Source: Rikenellaceae bacterium
GTDB taxonomy: Bacteria > Bacteroidota > Bacteroidia > Bacteroidales > Rikenellaceae
Length of the DNA stretch: 64,000 bases
Assembly (NCBI GenBank): GCA_015060015.1
Contig: SUZG01000005.1
Span: forward strand, 1 to 64,000
Reading direction: 5' to 3'
Each line of letters begins with the position of its first letter. The stretch's first letter is position 1. This document shows, piece after piece, positions 47,266-55,652 of this stretch. A program made the translations under genes and the position numbers. The notes under the pieces were generated by a model. It was not told the origin of the DNA, made no database searches, and was given only the letters and a program-made list of their open reading frames with translations.

Positions 47266-49314
47266 ATGGATTTCAAACTTGTGTCGGAATATGCTCCTAC
47301 GGGTGACCAGCCCGAAGCCATCGCCCAGCTCATCAATGCCATTGAGAGCCGGGTGCAGCACAACACATTGCTTGGCGTAACGGGTTCGGGAAAGACCTTT
47401 ACGATGGCCAATGTGATTGAGCATTTCAACCGCCCGACAATCGTATTGAGCCATAACAAGACCCTCGCAGCACAGCTCTACGGCGAGTTCAAAAACTTCT
47501 TCCCCGACAACGCTGTGGAGTACTTCGTGTCGTATTACGACTACTATCAGCCCGAGGCTTACCTCCCCACCACCGACACATACATCGAGAAGGATCTATC
47601 AATAAATGACGATATCGAGAAGATGCGTCTGAGTGCCACCTCTGCCCTACTTTCGGGCCGACGAGATGTGATTGTCGTGTCGAGTGTTTCGTGCCTTTAC
47701 GGCATTGGTAATCCCGCCGATTTTCACGCCACATCGATAAAGCTGGCTGTCGGCGATGAGATAAGCTACAAGCACTTCCTGTACCGACTTGTGGAGGCTC
47801 TCTATACGCGTACCGAGATTGAGCTTACGCCCGCAACATTCCGCGTCAAAGGCGATACAGTCGATATTATGACGGCCTTTGGCGATAATTGCTACCGTAT
47901 CACGATGTTTGACAAGGAGGTGGAGTCCATCCAGCTGATAGACCCTGCCACAGGGCGTTGCATCGAAGAAAAGGAGGAGATAACGATATATCCGGCGAAT
48001 ATGTTTGTTACGACAAAGGAACGTATCCACACCGCCGTACAGCAGATATATCTCGACCTCGGAGAACGCATAGCCTTCTTTGAGAAGGAGGGTCGCACGA
48101 TGGAGGCTCAACGCATAAAGCAGAGGGTGGAGTACGACCTTGAAATGATTAAGGAGCTGGGATACTGCCCCGGTATAGAGAACTACTCACGCTATTTTGA
48201 CGGTCGTGCCGAGGGTACGCGTCCCTTCTGTCTGCTGGACTACTTCCCCGAAGATTACCTAATGATTATCGACGAGAGCCACGTCACATTGCCGCAGGTG
48301 CACGCTATGTTTGGAGGCGACAGAGCCCGCAAGGAGAACCTTGTGGAGTATGGCTTCCGCCTGCCCGCAGCCAAAGATAACCGACCGCTTCGTTTTGACG
48401 AGTTCGAGTCGATGATGGGCACTACGATATATGTGAGTGCAACACCTGCCGACTACGAGCTGGCCAAGAGTGAGGGTGTGGTTATCGAGCAGCTGATTCG
48501 CCCTACGGGACTTGTCGATCCGCCCATTGAGGTTCGTCCGACAGAGAATCAGATAGACAATCTCATAGAGGAGATTGACCGCTGCGTGAAGAGTGACGAC
48601 AAGGTGTTGGTTACGACCATCACCAAGCGTATGGCCGAGGAGTTGTCAAAATATTTTGACCGCACAGGCATTCGCAACCGCTATATTCACTCTGACGTGG
48701 ATACGCTGGAGAGAGTACAGATTTTAGAGGATTTGCGTGCCGGTATGTTTGATGTGCTGGTGGGCGTAAACCTTCTGCGTGAGGGTCTTGACCTGCCGGA
48801 GGTGGGTCTGGTCGTGATACTCGATGCCGACAAGGAGGGTTTCCTGCGTAACGTGCGCTCAATAACGCAGATAGCAGGTCGTGCAGCTCGCCACACACAG
48901 GGCCGTGTCATAATGTATGCCGACCAGTGTACCGACTCGATGCGTGTAGCCATAGAGCAGAGTAACCGCCGTCGTGAAAAGCAGATTTCGTACAACATAG
49001 AACATAACAAGATGCCTCGCACGGCACAGAAGAGTGGTACGGGACAGAGTCTTCTGCTCGGCCCGGGCAAGCCGGAGGATATGACCGCATATCCGATTGT
49101 TGAGGAGCATTACGCTGTGGCGGCCGATGTAAGGCAGGAGTACAACGCACCGCAGACAATAGACAGCAAGGTGCTGGACGAGATGATTACACGAGCCCGC
49201 GAAGATATGGAACGTGCGGCCAAAGAACTTGACTTTGACGCTGCAATACGCCACCGCAACCGGATGTATGAGTTGCAGAAGATTCGTGATGCGGAGATAG
49301 GAGTCAAAAAGTAA
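47266..49314 (+). CDS. uvrB: Excinuclease ABC subunit B
   Basis: A 682-residue nucleotide excision repair protein that loads onto damaged DNA with UvrA and recruits UvrC. It shows the Walker A GVTGSGKT (Lys43), the beta-hairpin YYDYYQPEAYLP, IIDESH (DEAD-like), helicase motif GVNLLREGLDLPEVGLV and IAGRAARH, and a C-terminal UVR motif that meets UvrC. The start MDFKLVSEY fits the family, which puts the promoter directly against the start codon. Confidence 0.97.
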   Translation: MDFKLVSEYAPTGDQPEAIAQLINAIESRVQHNTLLGVTGSGKTFTMANVIEHFNRPTIVLSHNKTLAAQLYGEFKNFFPDNAVEYFVSYYDYYQPEAYLPTTDTYIEKDLSINDDIEKMRLSATSALLSGRRDVIVVSSVSCLYGIGNPADFHATSIKLAVGDEISYKHFLYRLVEALYTRTEIELTPATFRVKGDTVDIMTAFGDNCYRITMFDKEVESIQLIDPATGRCIEEKEEITIYPANMFVTTKERIHTAVQQIYLDLGERIAFFEKEGRTMEAQRIKQRVEYDLEMIKELGYCPGIENYSRYFDGRAEGTRPFCLLDYFPEDYLMIIDESHVTLPQVHAMFGGDRARKENLVEYGFRLPAAKDNRPLRFDEFESMMGTTIYVSATPADYELAKSEGVVIEQLIRPTGLVDPPIEVRPTENQIDNLIEEIDRCVKSDDKVLVTTITKRMAEELSKYFDRTGIRNRYIHSDVDTLERVQILEDLRAGMFDVLVGVNLLREGLDLPEVGLVVILDADKEGFLRNVRSITQIAGRAARHTQGRVIMYADQCTDSMRVAIEQSNRRREKQISYNIEHNKMPRTAQKSGTGQSLLLGPGKPEDMTAYPIVEEHYAVAADVRQEYNAPQTIDSKVLDEMITRAREDMERAAKELDFDAAIRHRNRMYELQKIRDAEIGVKK

Positions 49315-49375
49315 ATTATTGAGTTTCCGCACATAAACTCTACGCTGAAGATTGGTATTTTGTCAGAAAATACGC

Positions 49376-49383
49376 TATCTTTG
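49376..49383 (+). promoter_or_regulatory. -7 box of the LysM glucosaminidase gene
   Basis: TATCTTTG is an exact TAnnTTTG match 33 nt before the chosen start codon (49417). An ATTG 21 nt upstream may be the -33 box. Its position supports the internal Met as the true start. Confidence 0.65.
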
Positions 49384-49416
49384 CTCTTATATAAATGTAA
49401 CAGACTACCGACCACT

Positions 49417-50421
49417 ATGAATAGGAAGATTATATTTTTGTTGTGCCTGATATCTGTGGCTTGCATCACCTGCCTGCAAGCACAGACACGACAGACACGC
49501 GAGGAGTACATCGCACGCTACAAACATATAGCCATTGACCATATGGAACGCTACGGAATACCCGCAAGTATCACTATGGCACAAGGTATCCTGGAATCGG
49601 ACAGCGGTAACTCAAACCTCGCAAAGAGTTCAAACAACCACTTCGGCATCAAGTGCAAAACGGGCTGGGATGGTCGCAAGGTATATCACGATGATGACGA
49701 GAAGGGCGAATGTTTCCGTGCCTATGACTCCGTCGAGGAGTCTTATCGCGACCACGCCGACTTCCTTGACCAATCACCACGCTACGACTCGCTGTTCGCC
49801 TACTCATCAACCGACTATCGCAGCTGGGCGAGAGGTTTGAAGGCTGCCGGCTATGCCACAGCTCCCGACTACGCACAGCGACTGACGAAAATCATCGAAG
49901 ATAATCAGCTCTACCTGCTTGACAAGGAGGGCGGAGCAGAGTTATACACCGAACACATAAAGGCCGAGCAGGGTCTAAACGAGAGCTTCGCAGAGAATAG
50001 CAGCGTGGGTATGCCGACAACCTCCTCGGGCGGCATCAATCCCGACGACTATCGCGTAGCAGAACGTACCTATGGCGGTTACAGCGTCTATGCCAACAAC
50101 CGCACACATTATGTTGTGGCTCGCGAGGGAGATACCTTCTCTCGTATTGCATCGACATTCGGCCTTACGGAAAAGACGCTGCGTAAATATAACGAAATTG
50201 ACCCACGCACAACATTCGACCCCATACAAGGCGAGCCTATATACATCGAACGTAAGCAGGCGAAGTGGCTCGGCAACATACACCGCCACAGAGTAAAGGA
50301 GGGTGAGACGTTGCTATCCATCTCGCAGGACTATGCCATCCGTTTGAAGAAACTGGCCAAGATGAACAGGAAAAAGAGTTCAGACACATTACTGGTGGGT
50401 GAAGAGATTAGATTGAAATAA
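49417..50421 (+). CDS. Secreted N-acetylglucosaminidase with LysM domains
   Basis: A 334-residue peptidoglycan hydrolase. The signal peptide ends near LQAQ (residue 23), followed by a glucosaminidase domain (GIPASITMAQGILESDSGNSNLA with the catalytic Glu, NHFGIKC, FRAYDSVEESYRDHADFL), then two LysM modules (VVAREGDTFSRIASTFGL and HRVKEGETLLSISQDYAI). It would cut glycan strands in the periplasm. I start at 49417 because the upstream in-frame ATG at 49360 lies before the promoter box and adds no signal sequence. The unknown gene at 50442 follows after 20 bp. Confidence 0.92.
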   Translation: MNRKIIFLLCLISVACITCLQAQTRQTREEYIARYKHIAIDHMERYGIPASITMAQGILESDSGNSNLAKSSNNHFGIKCKTGWDGRKVYHDDDEKGECFRAYDSVEESYRDHADFLDQSPRYDSLFAYSSTDYRSWARGLKAAGYATAPDYAQRLTKIIEDNQLYLLDKEGGAELYTEHIKAEQGLNESFAENSSVGMPTTSSGGINPDDYRVAERTYGGYSVYANNRTHYVVAREGDTFSRIASTFGLTEKTLRKYNEIDPRTTFDPIQGEPIYIERKQAKWLGNIHRHRVKEGETLLSISQDYAIRLKKLAKMNRKKSSDTLLVGEEIRLK

Positions 50422-50441
50422 AAACAGTAAAAATTGAATAT

Positions 50442-51128
50442 ATGGACAATGCTTCTATGCGAGAGAAGATTCTCTCGACGATAATCAACAAATCGACACT
50501 CAAACAGCAGACCTTCGACAACACTTTCACCACGTTCAACGAGTTGAAGGATGTCCTGTTTGAAATTGCGTCGGAATTGGACGACGAGTTGGACGGCAAA
50601 CTGGATAAGCGTGTGAGAATAGAGTACCGCGACAGAGGTAAGTTTGAGGCCCAATTGCAGATTGCCAGCGACCTTTTGATTTTCCAGATGCACACCGACG
50701 TCTTTGAGTTCGAGTCAAACCACATCATCTGGCAGAATGAGTATGTAAAGGAGAATCGCGACAACTCTTATTGCGGCGTGATTAACATCTACAACTTCCT
50801 CTCAGACTCGTTCAAGTTCAATCGAAATGCAGACGAAGGATATTTGATTGGCCGTATATTCATCAACCGCGAGAAGTGTTTCTTCGTGGAGGGCAAGCGT
50901 CAGACTCTCGTACGTCCTATTGATTTCGGCAAAGAGAAGATTACGCGTGAGGCTCTGATTGCGATTATGGAGGCGGCGATATGCTATGCCGTAAACTTCG
51001 ATTTGCTCGTGCCATCGTATGACGATCGCAAGCGTGTTACGGTCGATCAGTTCAATACCAAGATGGACAACTCGAAGTTCATCACGGGTAAGCGTTTGGG
51101 CTACGATTTCAAGGTGGATGACATTTAA
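50442..51128 (+). CDS. Conserved protein of unknown function
   Basis: A 228-residue soluble protein with no signal peptide or membrane helix and no motif I recognise. It is acidic at the N-terminus (ELDDELDGKLD), with a helical first third and a mixed alpha/beta remainder (YCGVINIYNFLSDSFKFNR, GYLIGRIFINREKCFFVEGKRQ). Coding quality is good, with codon use like its neighbours. It lies 20 bp behind the LysM glucosaminidase and 49 bp ahead of the DPP IV gene, so it is probably co-transcribed with at least the first. Confidence 0.8.
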   Translation: MDNASMREKILSTIINKSTLKQQTFDNTFTTFNELKDVLFEIASELDDELDGKLDKRVRIEYRDRGKFEAQLQIASDLLIFQMHTDVFEFESNHIIWQNEYVKENRDNSYCGVINIYNFLSDSFKFNRNADEGYLIGRIFINREKCFFVEGKRQTLVRPIDFGKEKITREALIAIMEAAICYAVNFDLLVPSYDDRKRVTVDQFNTKMDNSKFITGKRLGYDFKVDDI

Positions 51129-51177
51129 TGTGTATCTGCAAACAACTTTATTGGCAAATAATTAAACTCAAAAAAAT

Positions 51178-53286
51178 ATGTTGAAATCAGTTATCAGAAA
51201 GGCCTTTTTAATCGGACTCATCCTGTGCAGCTACAACGCCGCAGCACAAATGACCTTTACCGACCTGTCCAAAATCAGCCGTATGAATCAGGGCGTATGG
51301 GGTCTGCGTTCTATGCAGGACGGAGAGCACTATACGGTCAGCAATCGCGGAGCCATTATCCGCCACAGCTACGCCGACGCCACACTCTGCGACACAATCT
51401 ATAAGGGCCGCTTCGCCTCTTATCAGTTCTCGTCAAACGAGGATATGATTATCCTTGGCAATAACTCGCGACCCATCTATCGCCACTCGGCATACGTGGA
51501 TTACGACATTGTAAAGGTTGCTGACGGCAGTGTCATCACCTCATTGAAGGATGTTCGCGACCTCACACTCTCTCCCGACTCAAAGCTGGTAGCCTTTGCC
51601 AAGGAGAACAACCTCTATGTAGGCGAGCTGGGCAAGGAGCCCGTAGCCATTACGACCGACGGCAAGTGGAACCACATCATCAATGGTACTGCCGACTGGG
51701 TATATGAGGAGGAGTTGGGCTTCACGCAGGGTTATGCTTTTTCGCCCGACTCAAAGAAGATTGCCTATATGCGTTTTGACGAGAGTCAGGTACCTCTCTT
51801 TGAGATGATGAAGTTTGACGGTACGCTTTATAACAAGCCCTACACCTTCAAATACCCCAAGGCGGGCGATGTAAACTCAATTGTCGAGGTATGGTTGTAC
51901 GATATCGCAACGGGCAAGAAGAGCAAGATTGATGTAGGCCCTAACCCCGACCAGTATATATCTTCGATAGGCTGGACTCCCGCCGGTGAGCTATACTACT
52001 CACGCCTGAACCGCAAGCAGAACCATCTGGAGGTTATCGTATGCCACGCCGACGGCAAGCAGAGCACAATCTATGACGAGCAGTCGCCTGTATATGTTGA
52101 ACGCACATCCGATATTATCCGTTTCCTCGACGAAGACCGTTTCATCGTGACCAACGAGACCCATACGGGCTGGAATCATATCTACCTCTACTCTATGGAG
52201 AAGGGTCTTATCGCACCTATTACATCGGGAGAGTGGGAGGTAACGCAGATTGTTGAGGCTACCGACAAGAGAATCTACTACATCTCTACCGAGTCTTCGC
52301 CTCTGCGTCGCAACCTCTACTCTATCGACTACAAGGGTAAGCACAAGCAGCGTATGACTTTGGGCGATGGTACATACTCAATATCGGCATCAGCAGGTAT
52401 GAAGTACTACATCTCGACCTTCTCATCGGCCAACACACCTCGTAAGGTGGAGATTTGCGACAGCAAGGGCAAGAGCATCCGTACGCTTGTTGAGAACCGC
52501 GAGCTTACGGAGAAGATGAAGTCGTTGCCCACGAAGGAGTTCTTCACATTCACCACAGAACGTGGCGACAAACTCAACGCCTACTTTATCAAGCCGGTGG
52601 ACTTTGACAGCGAGAAGAAGTATCCCGTATTGATGACACAGTACTCTGGCCCCGGCTCACAATCGGTAAGCGATAGCTTCGGCCTGGGTTGGGAGTATGT
52701 TATGGCGGCTAACGGCTACCTCGTGGCTTGTGTCGATGGTCGCGGTACAGGTTTTATGGGCGAAAAGTTCAAGAAGCAGACATACGGCCAGCTGGGTAAG
52801 CTGGAGGTTGAGGACCAGCTATCATTTGCACGCTGGCTGGGCGAGCAGACCTATATTGATGCCGACCGCATCGGTATCTACGGCTGGTCATTCGGTGGCT
52901 TTATGGCATTGGGTTGTGCATTGAAGGGCGACGGCATATTCAAGATGTCGATTGCTGTGGCTCCTGTAACCTCTTGGCGTTATTATGACACTATTTACAC
53001 CGAGATTTACAACGACCTGCCACAGGACAACCCCGCAGGTTATGACGACAACTCGCCGATTAACTTCGCTGACCGCCTGCACGACCGTACCCGTCTGTTG
53101 ATTATTCACGGCTCGGCTGACGACAACGTACACGTACAGAATGCTATGGAGATGTGTCACGCATTGAATCGTGCCGGCAAGATGTACGATATGATGATAT
53201 ATCCCGACCAGAATCACTCGATGTATCCGGAGTATAATGTACATATCCGCGAGAAGATGGTTCGATACACATTGGAGAATCTGTAA
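51178..53286 (+). CDS. Dipeptidyl peptidase IV
   Basis: A 702-residue S9B peptidase that removes X-Pro or X-Ala dipeptides from peptide N-termini in the periplasm. The signal peptide ends near NAAAQ (residue 24). The propeller carries DWVYEEE (173-179), which includes the Glu pair that grips the substrate amino terminus. The hydrolase domain has Ser571 in GWSFGG, Asp648 in SADDNVH and His680 in QNHSMYP. All key residues are present, unlike in the paralogue at 139-2574. A bidirectional terminator follows. Confidence 0.95.
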   Translation: MLKSVIRKAFLIGLILCSYNAAAQMTFTDLSKISRMNQGVWGLRSMQDGEHYTVSNRGAIIRHSYADATLCDTIYKGRFASYQFSSNEDMIILGNNSRPIYRHSAYVDYDIVKVADGSVITSLKDVRDLTLSPDSKLVAFAKENNLYVGELGKEPVAITTDGKWNHIINGTADWVYEEELGFTQGYAFSPDSKKIAYMRFDESQVPLFEMMKFDGTLYNKPYTFKYPKAGDVNSIVEVWLYDIATGKKSKIDVGPNPDQYISSIGWTPAGELYYSRLNRKQNHLEVIVCHADGKQSTIYDEQSPVYVERTSDIIRFLDEDRFIVTNETHTGWNHIYLYSMEKGLIAPITSGEWEVTQIVEATDKRIYYISTESSPLRRNLYSIDYKGKHKQRMTLGDGTYSISASAGMKYYISTFSSANTPRKVEICDSKGKSIRTLVENRELTEKMKSLPTKEFFTFTTERGDKLNAYFIKPVDFDSEKKYPVLMTQYSGPGSQSVSDSFGLGWEYVMAANGYLVACVDGRGTGFMGEKFKKQTYGQLGKLEVEDQLSFARWLGEQTYIDADRIGIYGWSFGGFMALGCALKGDGIFKMSIAVAPVTSWRYYDTIYTEIYNDLPQDNPAGYDDNSPINFADRLHDRTRLLIIHGSADDNVHVQNAMEMCHALNRAGKMYDMMIYPDQNHSMYPEYNVHIREKMVRYTLENL

Positions 53287-53305
53287 TCTCTCGCCGAGAA
53301 AGAAT

Positions 53306-53338
53306 AAAAACGCCCCAAACAAAGTTTGAGGCGTTTTT
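53306..53338. terminator. Bidirectional terminator after the DPP IV gene
   Basis: AAAAACGCC...CAAAC pairs with GTTTG...GGCGTTTTT (one mismatch) around a 3-nt loop. It serves the DPP IV gene and the convergent zeta-toxin operon. Confidence 0.88.
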
Positions 53339-53359
53339 ATTTATCCTAAAATAGACAGA

Positions 53360-53518
53360 TTAATCCAGCTCCTCGGCCGAGAGGTGCGTAATCTTTCCAT
53401 CACGCATAACAACCAACTCGCCGTCTTCGCGTTTTACTCGTTCCTTCAAGCGTTGCTGGGCCAGCAAGATGCCGGCGTCAATCTTCTCCTGCAACTGCTC
53501 CAACTCCATTTCACTCAT
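53360..53518 (-). CDS. Small partner of the zeta-toxin-like protein (possible antitoxin)
   Basis: A 52-residue acidic-helical protein (MSEMELEQLQEKIDAGILL at the start, then a short LVVMRDGKI strand region). I chose 53518 because AGAGGA lies 8 nt before it, one of the few clear Shine-Dalgarno sites here; an earlier in-frame ATG at 53542 would overlap the zeta gene by 13 nt. It is the second gene of a two-gene unit, 11 bp after the zeta-like kinase. An antitoxin role is inferred from context only. Confidence 0.65.
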   Translation of the reverse strand: MSEMELEQLQEKIDAGILLAQQRLKERVKREDGELVVMRDGKITHLSAEELD

Positions 53519-53529
53519 ATTTTTTTCCT

Positions 53530-54099
53530 CTACATTTTGCATATCTTACGGTATGATAACGAATCAACCACCTCTCTTATTTCGTCTTTGGTGCCGTAGG
53601 CTATCTTTTTTACACCATCAGCCGAACTATTGTCGTAAATAACCCAATAGTCGCACAACGACGTATATAACGATGTAAGGTAGCGTATGCCACGATAATA
53701 TCGACGACGCACCACCTCGGCCGGCACATTATGACCACCCTCCGCCACACGGCGAGCCACGCGTTCAACAGCCTGATCGGGCGAAGGCAGCCAGAAGAAC
53801 AACAACGATACAAAGTAGCCTTTCTCCTGTGCCTCGCGGATAAGACGGGTGTAGTAACGCGTAGCAAGCGTCGTCTCAAAGGCGAAGTCAGCACCCTCCG
53901 ACATCAGCACATCCATACGCTTACGCATCAGTCGTCCCGCCTCAATCGACACACCCGCAGGGTTGAAGGGCGACAGGCCTCGTGCAATCTCGTCAGCATT
54001 GACAAAATCGCGACACTCCAACATCTCCGGCAACACAGCATACGAAGCAGTTGTCTTTCCCGCACCGTTACATCCTGCTATGATAAAGAGTCTCGGCAT
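53530..54099 (-). CDS. Zeta toxin-family P-loop kinase
   Basis: A 189-residue nucleotide-binding protein of the zeta toxin/PezT group, which phosphorylates UDP-N-acetylglucosamine in studied members and so blocks wall synthesis. The P-loop is AGCNGAGKTT (8-17, Lys15), followed by FVNADEIARGLSPFNP with the family Asp, FAFETTLATRYY, and an Arg-rich ERVARRVAEGGHNVP stretch that binds ATP. A small protein gene follows. Whether it is an active toxin cannot be seen from sequence. A near-ideal promoter lies 26 nt upstream. Confidence 0.85.
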   Translation of the reverse strand: MPRLFIIAGCNGAGKTTASYAVLPEMLECRDFVNADEIARGLSPFNPAGVSIEAGRLMRKRMDVLMSEGADFAFETTLATRYYTRLIREAQEKGYFVSLLFFWLPSPDQAVERVARRVAEGGHNVPAEVVRRRYYRGIRYLTSLYTSLCDYWVIYDNSSADGVKKIAYGTKDEIREVVDSLSYRKICKM

Positions 54100-54124
54100 C
54101 TTAATCGTAATGTTATAATTATGG

Positions 54125-54156
54125 CAAAGTTAGGAAATAATCTCTAATTCTCCAAA
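54125..54156 (-). promoter_or_regulatory. Promoter of the zeta-toxin operon
   Basis: On the minus strand TTTG (54153-54156), a 20-nt gap and TAACTTTG (54125-54132) fit the Bacteroidetes consensus exactly. Confidence 0.75.
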
Positions 54157-54243
54157 AACTCATACCGCATATCGGCAAGGCACTGATTTTGCAGATAGAG
54201 TGAAGATACTTTTTTCTTATTATAAACTTTACTAAAAATCATT

Positions 54244-54849
54244 ATGAACGCAACAGCTACACTACTTTTCGTTCTCTCGCCGCTGCCCTACGACATCGCA
54301 GCCCTGGAGCCTTACATCTCGGAGCAGACTCTGCACTACCACCACGACAAGCATCTGGCCGGCTATGTCAATAAGCTCAACGAGTTGATTGTCGGCACGC
54401 CCTTCGAGGGTATGACCCTGGAGCAGATTATATGCCAGGCCGATGGTCCCATATTCAACAATGCTGCACAGGTCTGGAATCACGAGTTCTACTTCAATCA
54501 GTTCTCCCCCACCCCGACAAAAGAGCCGGAAGGAGAGTTAAAGAGTGCCATAGAGGATAGTTTTGGTGGCGTGGAGGCCCTTAAAGAGAGTCTGTCGAAG
54601 GAGGCGATGGGACTCTTCGGCTCTGGCTGGGTATGGCTCGCCGCTGACGACAATGGCAAACTGCACATCATAAGCAAGTCAAACGCCGGCACGCCGCTGA
54701 CCGAGGGTCTGCATCCGCTATTGGCGATAGATGTGTGGGAGCACGCCTACTACATCGACCACCGCAACGCCCGTGCAGATGGTATAAAATCATTCTGGGA
54801 GGTGCTTGACTGGGATATCGTCAGCAATCGCTACAATAAAAGAAAATAA
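54244..54849 (+). CDS. sodB: Superoxide dismutase (Fe/Mn family)
   Basis: A 201-residue dismutase converting superoxide to oxygen and peroxide. Metal ligands are His33 (YHHDKH), His80 (VWNHEFY), Asp163 and His167 (DVWEHAYY). Gln76 in NNAAQVWNH and the GSGWVWL and NAGTPLT segments are typical of the iron type, although Bacteroides homologues can use either metal. The N-terminus is about seven residues longer than E. coli SodB and mildly hydrophobic, without a clear signal cleavage site, so it is probably cytoplasmic. Confidence 0.95.
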   Translation: MNATATLLFVLSPLPYDIAALEPYISEQTLHYHHDKHLAGYVNKLNELIVGTPFEGMTLEQIICQADGPIFNNAAQVWNHEFYFNQFSPTPTKEPEGELKSAIEDSFGGVEALKESLSKEAMGLFGSGWVWLAADDNGKLHIISKSNAGTPLTEGLHPLLAIDVWEHAYYIDHRNARADGIKSFWEVLDWDIVSNRYNKRK

Positions 54850-54875
54850 CCGTTACAACAAATAACGACACAACA

Positions 54876-54915
54876 AAAGCCTGCCTAACCCAATGGTTAG
54901 ACAGGCTTAATTTTT
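54876..54915. terminator. Terminator between sodB and greA
   Basis: AAGCCTG.CTAACC pairs with GGTTAG.CAGGCTT around a CAAT loop, then TAATTTTT. It lies between convergent genes. Confidence 0.85.
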
Positions 54916-54982
54916 ACAAGAGGCATCTTCAATATCTCTGCCCCTCTCCTACTTATCTGCCCCTCTTCCTTTGCGGTGTCGA

Positions 54983-55459
54983 TTAGATGTTGATATCCAG
55001 AATCTCGAACTTCAACACGCCGGCGGGAACGGTAACCTCAACGACGTCGCCCTTCTTCTTGCCCAGCAGAGCCTTGGCAATGGGTGTGCCGATAGCCAGC
55101 TTACCCTCACGCAGGTTAGCCTCGTTCTCCGATACGATGGTATAGGTTACCTGCTTCTTGTTATTGTGGTTAAGCAGTGTCACCTTGCTCAAAATCTGCA
55201 CCTTGCTCTTGTCAATCTTCGACTCGTCAATCACACGGGCATTGGTCAGCGTCTGCTCCAGCTGTGCAATACGCATCTCCAACAAACCCTGTGCCTCGCG
55301 GGCAGCGTCATACTCGGCATTCTCCGACAAATCACCCTTGTCGCGTGCCTCGGCAATAGCTGCCGAAATAGCGGGACGTTCCACAGAACGCATATGTTGA
55401 AGCTCGTCTTTCAGCTTCTGCAAACCTTCCGCTGTCAGATAAATAATCTCTTGTGCCAT
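54983..55459 (-). CDS. greA: Transcription elongation factor GreA
   Basis: A 158-residue factor that rescues backtracked RNA polymerase by stimulating transcript cleavage. The N-terminal coiled coil carries the acidic tip (ARDKGDLSENAEYDAAREAQ), and the C-terminal FKBP-like domain has ENEANLREGKLAIGTPIAKALLGKKKGD. I start at the ATG at 55459 (MAQEIIYLT); an in-frame ATG at 55501 would add a 14-residue stretch not typical of GreA. A minus-strand -7 box TACCTTTG lies at 55556-55563. Confidence 0.95.
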   Translation of the reverse strand: MAQEIIYLTAEGLQKLKDELQHMRSVERPAISAAIAEARDKGDLSENAEYDAAREAQGLLEMRIAQLEQTLTNARVIDESKIDKSKVQILSKVTLLNHNNKKQVTYTIVSENEANLREGKLAIGTPIAKALLGKKKGDVVEVTVPAGVLKFEILDINI

Positions 55460-55555
55460 AGTTTTATATAACAGTAAAAAAGCCAGAATCCTAATCCCCA
55501 CGTTTTATCGCCTGAATTAGAATCCCGATTCAACAATAATATTTCCTTCTGCAAA

Positions 55556-55638
55556 CAAAGGTAGAGAGAATTTTTCAATTCTCCAATTTTTTTCACCTTT
55601 TTAATCTCTTTGCGGGATATTTCACATACCCCGCAAAG
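55556..55638 (-). promoter_or_regulatory. greA promoter and upstream hairpins
   Basis: TACCTTTG (55556-55563, minus strand) is an exact -7 box. Two hairpins lie between it and the DUF4837 stop: GAGAATT/AATTCTC (566-572 with 577-583) and CTTTGCGGG/CCCGCAAAG (55608-55616 with 55630-55638). The second probably protects or ends the DUF4837 mRNA, although it lacks a clean U-run. Confidence 0.6.
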
Positions 55639-55652
55639 GATATTTGCACACT

